From the NCBI RefSeq assembly GCF_000422985.1, contig NZ_AUHC01000010.1, positions 1 through 64,000 of the forward strand: a stretch of 64,000 bases of DNA. The letters are read 5' to 3'. Made by a program: the position numbers and the translations under genes. The DNA is from Erythrobacter cryptus DSM 12079. GTDB taxonomy: Bacteria; Pseudomonadota; Alphaproteobacteria; Sphingomonadales; Sphingomonadaceae. Below the pieces are notes generated by a model. That model had not been told where the DNA came from. It saw nothing but the letters and a program-made list of their open reading frames with translations, and ran no database searches. Positions within the stretch are counted from its first letter, which is position 1, and each line of letters begins with the position of its first letter. Below, in pieces: positions 15,050-25,200 of this stretch.

Positions 15050-17919
15050 CCGAAGAACCCCAGCACGCCAAACAAGCCAAGGACTATCGCGGCACGGTTT
15101 TCCTGCCGAAGACCGATTTTCCGATGAAGGCCGGCCTCCCCCAGAAGGAGCCGGGCATTGCCGCGCGCTGGGAGGAGATCGGGCTTTACCGCAAGCTGCG
15201 CGAGGCCCGCCGCGGGCGCGAGAAGTTCATCTTCCACGATGGCCCGCCCTACGCCAATGGCGACATGCATATCGGCCATGCGCTCAACCACATCCTCAAG
15301 GACATGGTGTGCCGCACCCAGAACCTGCTGGGCCGCGATGCGCCTTACGTGCCGGGCTGGGATTGCCACGGCCTTCCCATCGAATGGAAGGTCGAGGAGC
15401 AATATCGCAAGGACAAGCGGCCCAAGCCCGTGCTTGCTGGCGCGGGGCGCGATGAGGCGGCGGTCAAGGCCTTCCGCGATGAATGCCGCGCCTACGCGCA
15501 GCACTGGGTGGACGTGCAGCGCAGGCAATTGAAGCGCCTTGGCATCATGGCCGATTGGGACAATCCCTATCTCACCATGCAGAAGGAAAGCGAGGCGGTG
15601 ATCGTCGCCGAGCTGTTGAAGCTGGCCGAGGCGGGGAACCTCTACCGCGGCGCCAAGCCGGTGATGTGGTCGCCGGTCGAACAGACCGCGCTGGCCGAGG
15701 CGGAGGTCGAATACGAGGACATTGTCTCCACGCAGATCGATGTCGCCTTCGAGATCGTGGAATCGCCGATCCCCGAACTGGTCGGCGCCCACGCGGTGAT
15801 CTGGACGACCACGCCCTGGACGATCCCGGTCAATCAGGCGATCGCCTATGGGCCGGACGTCGACTACTTAGCGTTTACTTGGAATGGCAAAACGCTGATC
15901 TTTGCAGAACGGTTATTGCAACAAGTCTGGCTTCGGATCGCCTACCAAAAGGTTGACGGTGTCATTCAGGATCAGAAGCAGCCCCCGAAGTGGGAACCGC
16001 ACGGCAAACGTATCAAAGGCAAGGACCTCGCCGGCACCTTCGTCCGCCACCCGATGCACCATCTGGGCGGCTTTTTCGCCACGAAGCGACCGCTGCTCCC
16101 CGGCGATTTCGTCACCACCGATTCGGGCACCGGCCTCGTCCACATGGCGCCCGATCATGGCGAGGACGACTTCGACCTGTGCAAGGCGAACGGGATCAAC
16201 CCCGTCTTCGCGGTGATGGACGACGGGCGCTATCGCGACGATTGGCCCTGGCTCGGCGCTGCCGACGCGCGGCGCATGAGCGTGATCAACCCGAAATTCA
16301 ACGCGCCCGATGGCCCGATCTGCACCGATCTCCGGGAAGCGGGCGCGCTGCTCGCCGCGAGCGCGGATTACCAGCACTCCTACCCGCATTCGTGGCGCTC
16401 CAAGGCCAAGGTGATCTTCCGCTGCACCCCCCAGTGGTTCGTGCCGATGGACCGCGATCTTGGCGATGGCACCACGCTGCGCAGCCGCGCGCTTGGCGAA
16501 ATCGCGCGCGTCCACTTCACCCCCGAAAAGGGCCGCAACCGCATCGGCAGCATGGTCGAAGGCCGGCCCGATTGGGTGCTCTCCCGCCAGCGCGCCTGGG
16601 GCGTGCCGATCACCCTGTTCGTGCGGCCTGACGGCACCTATCTCAACGATTCCGCCGTCAACGCCCGCATCATCGCCGCCGTGCGCGAAGGGGGCATGGA
16701 TGCGTGGAACAGCGCCAACAAGGCCGCCTTCCTCGGCCCGGACTACGACCCGGCAGAGTTCGAGATGGTCACCGACATTCTCGATGTCTGGTTCGATTCG
16801 GGCTGCACCCATGCCTTCGTGCTCGAAAGCGGGCGCTGGAGCGATCTGCGCTGGCCCGCCGATCTTTATCTCGAAGGCTCCGACCAGCACCGTGGCTGGT
16901 TCCAGTCCTCGCTGCTGCAATCCTGCGCCACCCGCGGCCGCGCGCCCTATGACCAGATCCTCACCCACGGCTTCACCATGGATGCCCAGGGCAAGAAGAT
17001 GTCGAAGTCGCTCGGCAACACGGTCGATCCGATCAAGGTGATGGAGACCTATGGCGCCGACATCATCCGCCTGTGGGCCTTGAGCGTCGATTTCACCGAG
17101 GATCACCGCATCGGCGAGGAAATCCTCAAGGGCGTGGCCGACCAGTATCGCAAGCTCAGGAACACCTTCCGCTATCTTCTGGGCGCGCTCGATGGCTTTG
17201 CCGAGGCCGAGCGCGTGGCGGTGGAGACCATGCCCGCGCTCGAGCGCTACATCCTCGCGCTGCTTGGGGAGCTTGACGGCAAGCTCAGGGCCGCGGCGAT
17301 CGCCTATGATTTCAACACCTACACCAGGCTTTTGATCGATTTCTGCAACGAGGATCTTTCGGCCTTCTTCTTCGATATCCGCAAGGATTGCCTCTATTGC
17401 GACGCGCCCGGCGATCCCAAGCGCCGGGCCTATCGCAGTGTGCTCGACATCCTGTTCCATGCCCTGGTGCGCTATGCCGCCCCGGTGCTGGTGTTCACCG
17501 CCGAGGAGGTCTGGCTGTCGCGCTATCCTGAAGGCGAGAGCGTCCACCTGCTCGAATGGCCCGAAGTGCCCGCGGTTGAGGCCCCGGCGGCGCGCTGGCA
17601 GGCGCTGCGGGCGCTGCGCGATGCGGTCAACGAGGCGATCGAGCCGCTGCGCCGCGACAAGGTGATCGGATCGAGCCTTGCCGCCGCGGTCGAGGTGCCC
17701 GCCGCCGCTGTGCCCGAGGGGGTGAGCGAGGCCGAACTCGCCGAGCTGTTCATCACCGCGACAGTCACCCGCGGCCATGGCGACGAGGTGAAGGTTAGGC
17801 CCACGAGCGACCACAAATGCGCGCGCTGCTGGCGCCACCTGCCCGAGGTGGCGGAAGACGGCGCGCTGTGCCGGCGCTGCACGGATGCACTCGCAGTGCT
17901 GGGCGAGACAGCGGCGTGA
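15046..17919 (+). CDS. ileS: isoleucyl-tRNA synthetase
   Basis: This 957-residue class I synthetase charges tRNA-Ile. HIGH is at 75-78 and KMSKS at about 651-655; the editing domain carries the T-T-D-S-G-T-G-L-V-H-M-A-P-D-H-G motif. A C-terminal zinc finger starts at about residue 925 (C-A-R-C ... C-R-R-C). The ATG at 15046 overlaps the ribF stop; the frame is open further upstream but only inside ribF. A stretch at about 15,862-16,017, inside the editing domain, is markedly AT-richer (TTA, ACT, CAA and AAA codons) than the rest of the gene while the reading frame stays intact, which suggests a recombinant segment. Confidence 0.96.
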   Translation: MTEEPQHAKQAKDYRGTVFLPKTDFPMKAGLPQKEPGIAARWEEIGLYRKLREARRGREKFIFHDGPPYANGDMHIGHALNHILKDMVCRTQNLLGRDAPYVPGWDCHGLPIEWKVEEQYRKDKRPKPVLAGAGRDEAAVKAFRDECRAYAQHWVDVQRRQLKRLGIMADWDNPYLTMQKESEAVIVAELLKLAEAGNLYRGAKPVMWSPVEQTALAEAEVEYEDIVSTQIDVAFEIVESPIPELVGAHAVIWTTTPWTIPVNQAIAYGPDVDYLAFTWNGKTLIFAERLLQQVWLRIAYQKVDGVIQDQKQPPKWEPHGKRIKGKDLAGTFVRHPMHHLGGFFATKRPLLPGDFVTTDSGTGLVHMAPDHGEDDFDLCKANGINPVFAVMDDGRYRDDWPWLGAADARRMSVINPKFNAPDGPICTDLREAGALLAASADYQHSYPHSWRSKAKVIFRCTPQWFVPMDRDLGDGTTLRSRALGEIARVHFTPEKGRNRIGSMVEGRPDWVLSRQRAWGVPITLFVRPDGTYLNDSAVNARIIAAVREGGMDAWNSANKAAFLGPDYDPAEFEMVTDILDVWFDSGCTHAFVLESGRWSDLRWPADLYLEGSDQHRGWFQSSLLQSCATRGRAPYDQILTHGFTMDAQGKKMSKSLGNTVDPIKVMETYGADIIRLWALSVDFTEDHRIGEEILKGVADQYRKLRNTFRYLLGALDGFAEAERVAVETMPALERYILALLGELDGKLRAAAIAYDFNTYTRLLIDFCNEDLSAFFFDIRKDCLYCDAPGDPKRRAYRSVLDILFHALVRYAAPVLVFTAEEVWLSRYPEGESVHLLEWPEVPAVEAPAARWQALRALRDAVNEAIEPLRRDKVIGSSLAAAVEVPAAAVPEGVSEAELAELFITATVTRGHGDEVKVRPTSDHKCARCWRHLPEVAEDGALCRRCTDALAVLGETAA

Positions 17920-18452
17920 GCGGGCTTGTCACCCGCGCCCGCCTCATGGGCCTCGCGCTGGCCGCGCTGGTCGCGCTGGTCGATCAGGCGGTCAAGTCCT
18001 ACATCACCGGCCCGCTGGCGCTGCACCAGGTGGGGCGGATCGACCTTCTGCCCTTCTTCGACCTCACCTATACCGAAAACCGCGGCATCTCGCTCGGGAT
18101 GCTCCAGGCCTCGAACATGGAGATGCGCTGGCTGCTGGTGCTGCTCACCGCGGCCATCGCGCTCGGGGTGCTGGTGTGGATGCTGCGCGAGACGCGGGGG
18201 TGGGACATTGCCGGGCTGGCGCTGATCCTCGGCGGGGCGCTCGGCAATATCCGCGATCGCTATGAGCTGGGCTATGTGATCGACTATGCCGATTTCCACA
18301 TCGGCAGCTTTCGCCCCTTTCTGGTCTTCAACATCGCCGATGCGGCGATTACCATCGGGGTGGTGATAATCCTTGCCCGCAGCCTGCTGCTGCGCGACAA
18401 GCCCGAGATCGAAGCCGGGGACGGCCGGCGTGGAGAGCCTGATGATGCGTAA
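17916..18452 (+). CDS. lspA: lipoprotein signal peptidase
   Basis: This 178-residue inner-membrane aspartic protease removes signal peptides from prolipoproteins. Four hydrophobic segments are visible, and the two catalytic aspartates are D123 (G-Y-V-I-D-Y) and D142 (F-N-I-A-D-A-A-I). The start is a GTG whose last two bases belong to the ileS TGA, which matches the usual ileS-lspA coupling. The next gene encodes a lipoprotein, a plausible substrate. Confidence 0.94.
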   Translation: MSGLVTRARLMGLALAALVALVDQAVKSYITGPLALHQVGRIDLLPFFDLTYTENRGISLGMLQASNMEMRWLLVLLTAAIALGVLVWMLRETRGWDIAGLALILGGALGNIRDRYELGYVIDYADFHIGSFRPFLVFNIADAAITIGVVIILARSLLLRDKPEIEAGDGRRGEPDDA

Positions 18453-18858
18453 GTTTGCCCCCCTGATCGTGCTCACCGGTGCTGCCAGCCTGCTGGCGGG
18501 CTGCGGCAGCAGCGGGATCTTCAACCGCGAGCGCCCGGATGAATTTGCGGTGCAGCGCCAGGCGCCGCTGGTGGTGCCGCCCGATTTCACCTTGCGTCCG
18601 CCCGCCCCCGGCACCGCGCGCCCGAACGAGGGCACCGCCGCCGAGCAGGCGCTCGATGCGCTGTTCGGCGGCCCGGCCCCGCGCAGCCGGGTGGAAGCCA
18701 GCGTGCTCGACCGCGCGGGCAGCGCCGCCCCGGGCATCCGCTCGCAGGTGGGCGATGCCAATACCCCCACCGTCGCCAAGGGCCGGGTGACGCGCGACAT
18801 CATCGCCGCGCCGGAAGGGGACGGTGCCTCGGCCTCGACGGTGATCCCGGGCGCCTGA
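18442..18858 (+). CDS. DUF3035 lipoprotein, BamF-type
   Basis: This 138-residue protein has a lipoprotein signal peptide ending L-L-A-G-C21, so it should be an outer-membrane or periplasmic lipoprotein. The rest is Pro/Ala-rich, with R-P-D-E-F-A-V near residue 35, typical of DUF3035 proteins, named BamF in alphaproteobacteria as a component of the outer-membrane protein assembly complex. The ATG lies inside the last codons of lspA (11-base overlap; a second ATG one codon later is equally possible). It is the last gene of the operon and faces a convergent gene 10 bases away. Confidence 0.8.
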   Translation: MMRKFAPLIVLTGAASLLAGCGSSGIFNRERPDEFAVQRQAPLVVPPDFTLRPPAPGTARPNEGTAAEQALDALFGGPAPRSRVEASVLDRAGSAAPGIRSQVGDANTPTVAKGRVTRDIIAAPEGDGASASTVIPGA

Positions 18859-18868
18859 GCGCGCCCGA

Positions 18869-20170
18869 TCAATCCTCGCGCACGCGGCTGACCAGCAGCT
18901 TGTCGATGCGGCGCCCGTCCATGTCCACGACCTCGAAGCGCCAGCCCTGATCGGTGAAGTGCTCGCCCTCGCTCGGCAGCTTGCGCAGCACCGAGAGGGC
19001 ATAGCCCGCCGCGGTGCCGAACTCGCGGTCCTCGCCATATTCGAGTCCCAGCCGGTCCGCCAGCGCATCGGCCGAAAGCGATCCTGAAACCAGAAGCGAG
19101 CCATCCTCGCGCTCGACCACGCTGGGCAGGTCGCCATCATCGCTGTCGCTGGCGAAATTGCCGACGATCGCGGTGAGCAGGTCAACCGGGGTGACGATGC
19201 CCTCGAAATGGCCGTATTCGTCGGTCACCGCCGCCATCGCCACCTCGGCGGCCTGGAGCACCCGCAGCGCGTCCATGGCATCGAGCTGGTCGGGCACCAC
19301 CTCGAGCCGGCGCATCATCTCCCGGATCGCCACCACCTCGCCCGCCACCAGCCGGGCAAGCACGTCGCGCACCTTGACCACGCCGAGGATCGTATCGGGC
19401 GAGCCTTCGGCCACCGGCAGCAGCGAATGCGAGCTTGCGGCGATGGTCTTGCGGATCTCGGCCAAGTCGGCATCGGCATCGATCCAGTCAACCTCGGTGC
19501 GCGGGGTCATCAGCTCGCGCACCGGGCGTTCGGCAAGCCGCACCACGCCCGTGAGGAGCTGGCGCTGCTCGGCCTCGATCACGCCCGAGCGCGTCGCCTC
19601 GGCAAAGATCATCTGCAATTCCTCGGCGGTGACCGAAGGCTCGTTGCGCCCGCGCACGCCGAGCAGCCGCAGCACCGCGGCCGAGCTGCGATCGAGCAGC
19701 CAGACGAGCGGCGCCGCCGCCCGGGCGAGAAAGGCCATCGGGCGCGCCATCACCAACGACACCGGCACCGCGGCGCGCAGCGCCAGCTGCTTGGGCACCA
19801 GCTCGCCGATGATGAGGCTGGCATAGGTGGTGAGCGTGATCACCAGGGCAAAGCCGAGGCTTTCGGCATAGGGCTGGGGCACGCCGAGAAGCGCCAGTCG
19901 CTCGCCCACCGGCGCGCCGAGGCTCGCACCCGAATAGGCCCCGGCAAGAATGCCGATGAGGGTGATGCCGATCTGCACGGTCGAGAGGAACTTGCCGGGG
20001 TCGGCGGCGAGGCCAAGCGCCACCCGCGCGCTTGCCGATCCGGCCTCGGCCCTGGCCTCGAGCGCGCTGGTCTTGGCCGAGACGATCGCCAGTTCGGACA
20101 TGGCGAAGACCCCGTTGAGCACCACCAGGGCAAGGATGAGGACAAGGTCGGACCACGGAAAGGATGTCAC
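18869..20170 (-). CDS. CorC/HlyC-family CBS-domain membrane protein
   Basis: The family layout is clear: an N-terminal DUF21 membrane domain with four hydrophobic segments (to about residue 190), a pair of CBS domains (~200-320; L-M-T-P-R-T-E-V-D-W opens the first), and a C-terminal CorC/HlyC domain. Such proteins are thought to function in magnesium or cobalt homeostasis. The GTG at 20170 (V-T-S-F-P-W) gives 433 residues and fits the first membrane helix; the longer frame to 20251 adds a poorly plausible N-terminus. It converges on the bamF-like gene. Confidence 0.88.
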   Translation of the reverse strand: MTSFPWSDLVLILALVVLNGVFAMSELAIVSAKTSALEARAEAGSASARVALGLAADPGKFLSTVQIGITLIGILAGAYSGASLGAPVGERLALLGVPQPYAESLGFALVITLTTYASLIIGELVPKQLALRAAVPVSLVMARPMAFLARAAAPLVWLLDRSSAAVLRLLGVRGRNEPSVTAEELQMIFAEATRSGVIEAEQRQLLTGVVRLAERPVRELMTPRTEVDWIDADADLAEIRKTIAASSHSLLPVAEGSPDTILGVVKVRDVLARLVAGEVVAIREMMRRLEVVPDQLDAMDALRVLQAAEVAMAAVTDEYGHFEGIVTPVDLLTAIVGNFASDSDDGDLPSVVEREDGSLLVSGSLSADALADRLGLEYGEDREFGTAAGYALSVLRKLPSEGEHFTDQGWRFEVVDMDGRRIDKLLVSRVRED

Positions 20171-20361
20171 TCCGCAAGCGCTAGCACAATCGCGCGCGCT
20201 TGCCAGCCGGGCATTCGCGGCGCCGGGCGGCGCGGCGCAGGCGCCGTTCAAGCCCGGTCAAGGTTAGCCGGGGCAGGACGAGGTCACCCCAGGGGCCTTG
20301 AAGCGATTGCCGCCGGCACGGCGCCATGGCATCGTGGCCCCGCGAGTGAGGGAGGAGAAAT

Positions 20362-21060
20362 ATGACAATTTCAAGGATTTTGCTCTCGGGCACGGCAGCG
20401 CTGGCGCTGCTCGGCACCAGCGCCTGCGTCACCGATCCCAACACCGGCGAGAAGAAGGTCTCGCGCACCGCGATCGGCGCCGGGCTGGGCGGCACGCTCG
20501 GCTATCTGCTCGGCGGGGCGATCGGCGGCGATACCGGGCGCATCATCGGTGCGGGGATCGGCGGCTCGGCCGGGGCAGTGATCGGCAAGCAGTATGACGA
20601 CCAGATCCGCGAACTGAAGGAACAGACCGCGGGCAGCGGGGTCGATGTCGAGGAGATCGGCAACCAGGATGCGATCCTCGTGCGCCTGCCCGATGGCGTC
20701 ACCTTCGCCACCGGCTCGGCCAGCATCAACCCGGGCTTTTACGACACGCTCAACGCGGTCGCCGAGACGCTGATCAAGTATCCCAACAGCCTGATCGACG
20801 TCTATGGCTTCACCGACACCACCGGCTCGCCCGATTTCAACCAGCGCCTGTCCGAACAGCGCGCCCAGGCGGTGGCCGATTACCTCGCCGCGCGCGGGGT
20901 GGCGCGGGCGCGGATGGCGACCCGCGGCTACGGCGAGCAGTATGAATATCTGCGCATCAAGACCGGCGACAATGTCAACGAACCGCTCAACCGCCGGGTC
21001 GAGATCAAGATCATTCCCGTCAGCCAGGACGACGTGAACCGCGCCCGGGCCGGGCGCTGA
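20362..21060 (+). CDS. OmpA-family outer-membrane protein with glycine-zipper segment
   Basis: This 232-residue protein has a signal sequence ending near C22, possibly a lipoprotein although the -3 residue is not ideal. A Gly-rich hydrophobic region follows (residues ~38-75, G-A-G-L-G-G-T-L-G ... G-A-G-I-G-G-S-A-G), then a C-terminal OmpA/Pal peptidoglycan-binding domain (~105-225) with the D-T-T-G-S and N-R-R-V-E-I motifs. It should anchor the outer envelope to peptidoglycan. The ribosome-binding site GGAGGAG lies six bases upstream of the ATG. The gene is monocistronic and the 190 bases before it probably contain its promoter. Confidence 0.9.
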   Translation: MTISRILLSGTAALALLGTSACVTDPNTGEKKVSRTAIGAGLGGTLGYLLGGAIGGDTGRIIGAGIGGSAGAVIGKQYDDQIRELKEQTAGSGVDVEEIGNQDAILVRLPDGVTFATGSASINPGFYDTLNAVAETLIKYPNSLIDVYGFTDTTGSPDFNQRLSEQRAQAVADYLAARGVARARMATRGYGEQYEYLRIKTGDNVNEPLNRRVEIKIIPVSQDDVNRARAGR

Positions 21061-21119
21061 GGACGCGAGGCGCGGGAGCGGGGCGGGAGCGGGGCGGGGG
21101 CCGGGCGCCCTCGCCCCGC

Positions 21120-21902
21120 TCAGCCGTGCCTGAGCGCCGCGGCCCTGGCGGCGAGGCGCGCGACCGCTGCGGCATGGATCGCGGGCGAGCACACCAGCAC
21201 CCCGAAATCGCGCGGATCGTGCTTGTTGTAGGCGAGCGGGCGGCCGAAGGCATCGGTCACCTCGGCCCCGGCCTCGCGCGCGATCAGCGCCGCCGCGGCG
21301 ATGTCCCACTCATAGCCCCAGCGCAGCGTGGCGACGAGATCGGCGCGGTCATCGGCGACCATGGCGATGCGCAGCGCGATCGAATTGGGCTGTTCGACCG
21401 CGACGAGATCGGCATCCTCGCGCGGCAGGCTGTGCGCCGGCACCCGCGCCCCGGCAAAGCATGTGCGCGTGCTCGCCCGGATCGGCAGGTTGTTGCGCCG
21501 CGCCCCCTGGCCTGCCACCGCCACCCATTCCTCGCCCCGCGCCGGGGCCACCAGCATCCCGATCAGCGGACGGCCCGCGCTCACCAGCGCCACCGACACC
21601 GCCCAGCCATCGCGCCCGCGCACATAATCGCGGGTGCCATCGATCGGATCGACCAGCCAGATGAGGCCGCTCTGGGTGCGGGTCTTGTCATCGGCGGTTT
21701 CTTCCGAAAGCCAGGCTGCCGAGGGCAGCAGCCGGCCAAGCTCGCGCTTCAAGAAGCGATCAACCTCAAGATCGGCCTCGCTCACCGGGTTGCCGGGGCT
21801 CTTGTCCCAGCTTGAAAGGGCATGGCCCGCGCCCGGCCAGCGCGCCGCGGCGATGCGGCCCGCCTCGCGGACAATGGAGTGAAAGCGCTCGCGGTCGATC
21901 AT
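21120..21902 (-). CDS. inositol-monophosphatase-family phosphatase (CysQ-like)
   Basis: This 260-residue protein has the metal-binding signatures of the family: E67-E68 (L-S-E-E-T), D85-P-I-D-G-T90 and the C-terminal Y-E-W-D-I-A-A-A block. Such enzymes hydrolyse 3'(2'),5'-bisphosphate nucleotides (CysQ), inositol phosphates or histidinol phosphate. The length and the V-D-P-I-D-G-T-R-D-Y variant suit CysQ or histidinol-phosphatase-like members; I cannot separate them. The ATG at 21902 is preferred over a TTG at 21911. Confidence 0.85.
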   Translation of the reverse strand: MIDRERFHSIVREAGRIAAARWPGAGHALSSWDKSPGNPVSEADLEVDRFLKRELGRLLPSAAWLSEETADDKTRTQSGLIWLVDPIDGTRDYVRGRDGWAVSVALVSAGRPLIGMLVAPARGEEWVAVAGQGARRNNLPIRASTRTCFAGARVPAHSLPREDADLVAVEQPNSIALRIAMVADDRADLVATLRWGYEWDIAAAALIAREAGAEVTDAFGRPLAYNKHDPRDFGVLVCSPAIHAAAVARLAARAAALRHG

Positions 21903-22031
21903 GGCTGGCAATCTTGAGAGGCCCTGCTGTTGGCCCTGCCAAGGGCACTTTTCAAGTGGGGCGATCCGTGCTTAGGCCGCGCCCGCAACCACCTCTCCCG
22001 CACAGCCACGCATGAAAGGGATCGACACGCC

Positions 22032-23234
<1,203 letters not shown>

Positions 23235-23329
23235 ACCGGAGCGGCCAGGGCCGCGCCCGCGCTCATACAAACGGGCGCGGCGTACGTATCGGTTTTGCGC
23301 GAGGGCGTCGCCGCCCCGCCGCGGCTTGA

Positions 23330-23343
23330 CGTTTACGTAAACG
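23330..23343. promoter_or_regulatory. palindromic operator upstream of etfBA
   Basis: CGTTTACGTAAACG is a perfect 14-base palindrome, flanked by TTGA on the left and CAAG on the right. It lies 66 bases before the etfB start in the sucC-etfB gap. The motif resembles, from memory, the TTGACGT-rich operators of the MerR-family regulator LiuR, which controls branched-chain amino-acid and acyl-CoA catabolism genes including etf in some alphaproteobacteria. No such regulator is encoded nearby, so the identity is inference. Confidence 0.5.
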
Positions 23344-23408
23344 CAAGCTAGGCGGGCGGCCGAGGCCCCTGCGCCGCCGTGATTCTGTTGAGAGGAAGGA
23401 CAAGCCCC

Positions 23409-24167
23409 ATGAAGATCCTCGTCCCCGTCAAGCGGGTGATCGATTACAACGTCAAGCCGCGGGTCAAGGCCGACGGCAGCGGCGTTGACCTTGCCAATGT
23501 CAAGATGAGCATGAACCCCTTCGACGAGATCGCGGTCGAGGAAGCCATCCGCCTCAAGGAAAAGGGCAAGGCGAGCGAGATCGTCGCCGTTTCCATCGGC
23601 CCGGCCAAGGCGCAGGAAACGCTGCGCACCGCGCTCGCCATGGGGGCGGACCGGGCGATCCTCGTCCAGACCCCCGATGAGGTCGGCGCCGAGGTCGAGC
23701 CGCTCGCCGTGGCCAAGATCCTCAAGGCGATCGCCGATGAGGAACAGCCCGGCCTCATCATCCTTGGCAAGCAGTCGATCAGCGACGATTCCAACCAGAC
23801 CGGGCAGATGCTCGCCGCGCTGATGGGCCGTCCGCAGGGCACCTTTGCCAACACCGTCGAGGTCGAGGGCGATCACGTGATCGTCAAGCGCGAGGTCGAT
23901 GGCGGCCTCCAGACCGTCAAGCTCGCCCTGCCCGCGATTGTCACCACCGACCTGCGTTTGAACGAGCCGCGCTATGCCTCGCTGCCCAACATCATGAAGG
24001 CCAAGCAGAAGCCGCTCGCCACCAAGACCCCGGCCGATTACGGCGTCGATATCACCCCGCGGCTGACCACCCTCAAAGTCAGCGAACCCCCGGTGCGCCA
24101 GGCCGGCATCAAGGTCGCCGACGTTGCCGAGCTGGTCGAGAAGGTCAAGGCGCTCGGCATCGCCTGA
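23409..24167 (+). CDS. etfB: electron transfer flavoprotein, beta subunit
   Basis: This 252-residue protein begins [14 protein letters not shown] and carries the family signature [17 protein letters not shown]. It binds AMP and pairs with EtfA to pass electrons from acyl-CoA dehydrogenases to ETF-ubiquinone oxidoreductase. A GAGAGGAA ribosome-binding site precedes the chosen ATG. A 14-base palindrome upstream may be an operator. etfA follows after 32 bases. Confidence 0.96.
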   Translation: MKILVPVKRVIDYNVKPRVKADGSGVDLANVKMSMNPFDEIAVEEAIRLKEKGKASEIVAVSIGPAKAQETLRTALAMGADRAILVQTPDEVGAEVEPLAVAKILKAIADEEQPGLIILGKQSISDDSNQTGQMLAALMGRPQGTFANTVEVEGDHVIVKREVDGGLQTVKLALPAIVTTDLRLNEPRYASLPNIMKAKQKPLATKTPADYGVDITPRLTTLKVSEPPVRQAGIKVADVAELVEKVKALGIA

Positions 24168-24199
24168 GCGGCCCCGCGCAAGTTGAGAGGACATTCCCC

Positions 24200-25129
24200 A
24201 TGAAGACTCTGGTTCTGGTCGAACATGACAATGCCAAGCTGAGCGACGCCACGCTGCCCGTGGTGACGGCGGCGGGCAAGCTGGGCGAGGTGCACCTGCT
24301 CGTGGCCGGGCACAATTGCGGTGCGGTGGCCGAGGCGGCGGCGAAGATCGCGGGCGTGGCCAAGGTGCTGGTGGCCGACGATGCGGCCTATGCCCACGGC
24401 CTTGCCGAGAACGTCGCCCCGCTGGTGGCCCAGCTGATGGGCGATTACGACGCCTTCCTTGCGCCCGCCACCACCAGCGGCAAGAACATCGCCCCGCGCG
24501 TTGCCGCGCAGCTTGACGTGATGCAGATTTCGGAAATCCTCTCGGTTGAAGGCCCCAAGACCTTCACCCGCCCGATTTATGCCGGCAATGCCATCGCCAC
24601 GGTCGAATCGTCCGATCCCAAGCTGGTGATCACCGTGCGCGGCACCGCCTTCGAGAAGGCCGCGGCCGAGGGTGGTTCGGCCCCGATCGAAGCCGTCACC
24701 GGCCCCGGCGATGCCGGCACCTCGAGCTTTGTCGGTTCGGAGATCGCCAAGAGTGAGCGGCCCGAGCTCACCAGCGCCAAGGTGATCGTTTCGGGCGGGC
24801 GCGCGCTCAAGGATGCCGAGACCTTCGCCGCGGTCATCACCCCGCTCGCCGACAAGCTCGGCGCCGCGATCGGCGCGAGCCGCGCGGCAGTGGATGCGGG
24901 CTATGTGCCCAATGACTACCAGGTCGGCCAGACCGGCAAGATCGTCGCCCCGGAAGTCTATTTCGCCATCGGCATCTCGGGCGCGATCCAGCACCTTGCG
25001 GGCATGAAGGATTCCAAGGTCATCATCGCCATCAACAAGGACGAGGACGCACCGATCTTCCAGGTGGCGGACATCGGCCTTGTGGCCGATCTCTACCAGG
25101 CCGTGCCCGAGCTGACGGCGGCGCTGTAA
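24200..25129 (+). CDS. etfA: electron transfer flavoprotein, alpha subunit
   Basis: This 309-residue protein binds the FAD of the electron transfer flavoprotein. The C-terminal FAD-binding domain shows [20 protein letters not shown] and [11 protein letters not shown], the diagnostic ETF alpha block, followed by [10 protein letters not shown]. The etfBA transcript appears to end at the strong hairpin at 25162-25200. Confidence 0.97.
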   Translation: MKTLVLVEHDNAKLSDATLPVVTAAGKLGEVHLLVAGHNCGAVAEAAAKIAGVAKVLVADDAAYAHGLAENVAPLVAQLMGDYDAFLAPATTSGKNIAPRVAAQLDVMQISEILSVEGPKTFTRPIYAGNAIATVESSDPKLVITVRGTAFEKAAAEGGSAPIEAVTGPGDAGTSSFVGSEIAKSERPELTSAKVIVSGGRALKDAETFAAVITPLADKLGAAIGASRAAVDAGYVPNDYQVGQTGKIVAPEVYFAIGISGAIQHLAGMKDSKVIIAINKDEDAPIFQVADIGLVADLYQAVPELTAAL

Positions 25130-25161
25130 GCGCTTGAACGCAAAAGACTTTGAAATGCAAG

Positions 25162-25200
25162 AAACCTCCGGCAGTCTGGCCTGACTGTCGGAGGTTTTTT
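25162..25200 (+). terminator. intrinsic terminator of etfBA, overlapping the next gene's ribosome-binding site
   Basis: AACCTCCG-x-CAGTC pairs with GACTG-x-CGGAGGTT around a six-base loop and is followed by TTTTTT (25195-25200): a textbook rho-independent terminator 33 bases after etfA. The GGAGG of its 3' arm (25190-25194) lies exactly six bases before the GTG (25201) of the next gene, so the hairpin also hides the Shine-Dalgarno sequence of any read-through message. Confidence 0.85.
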
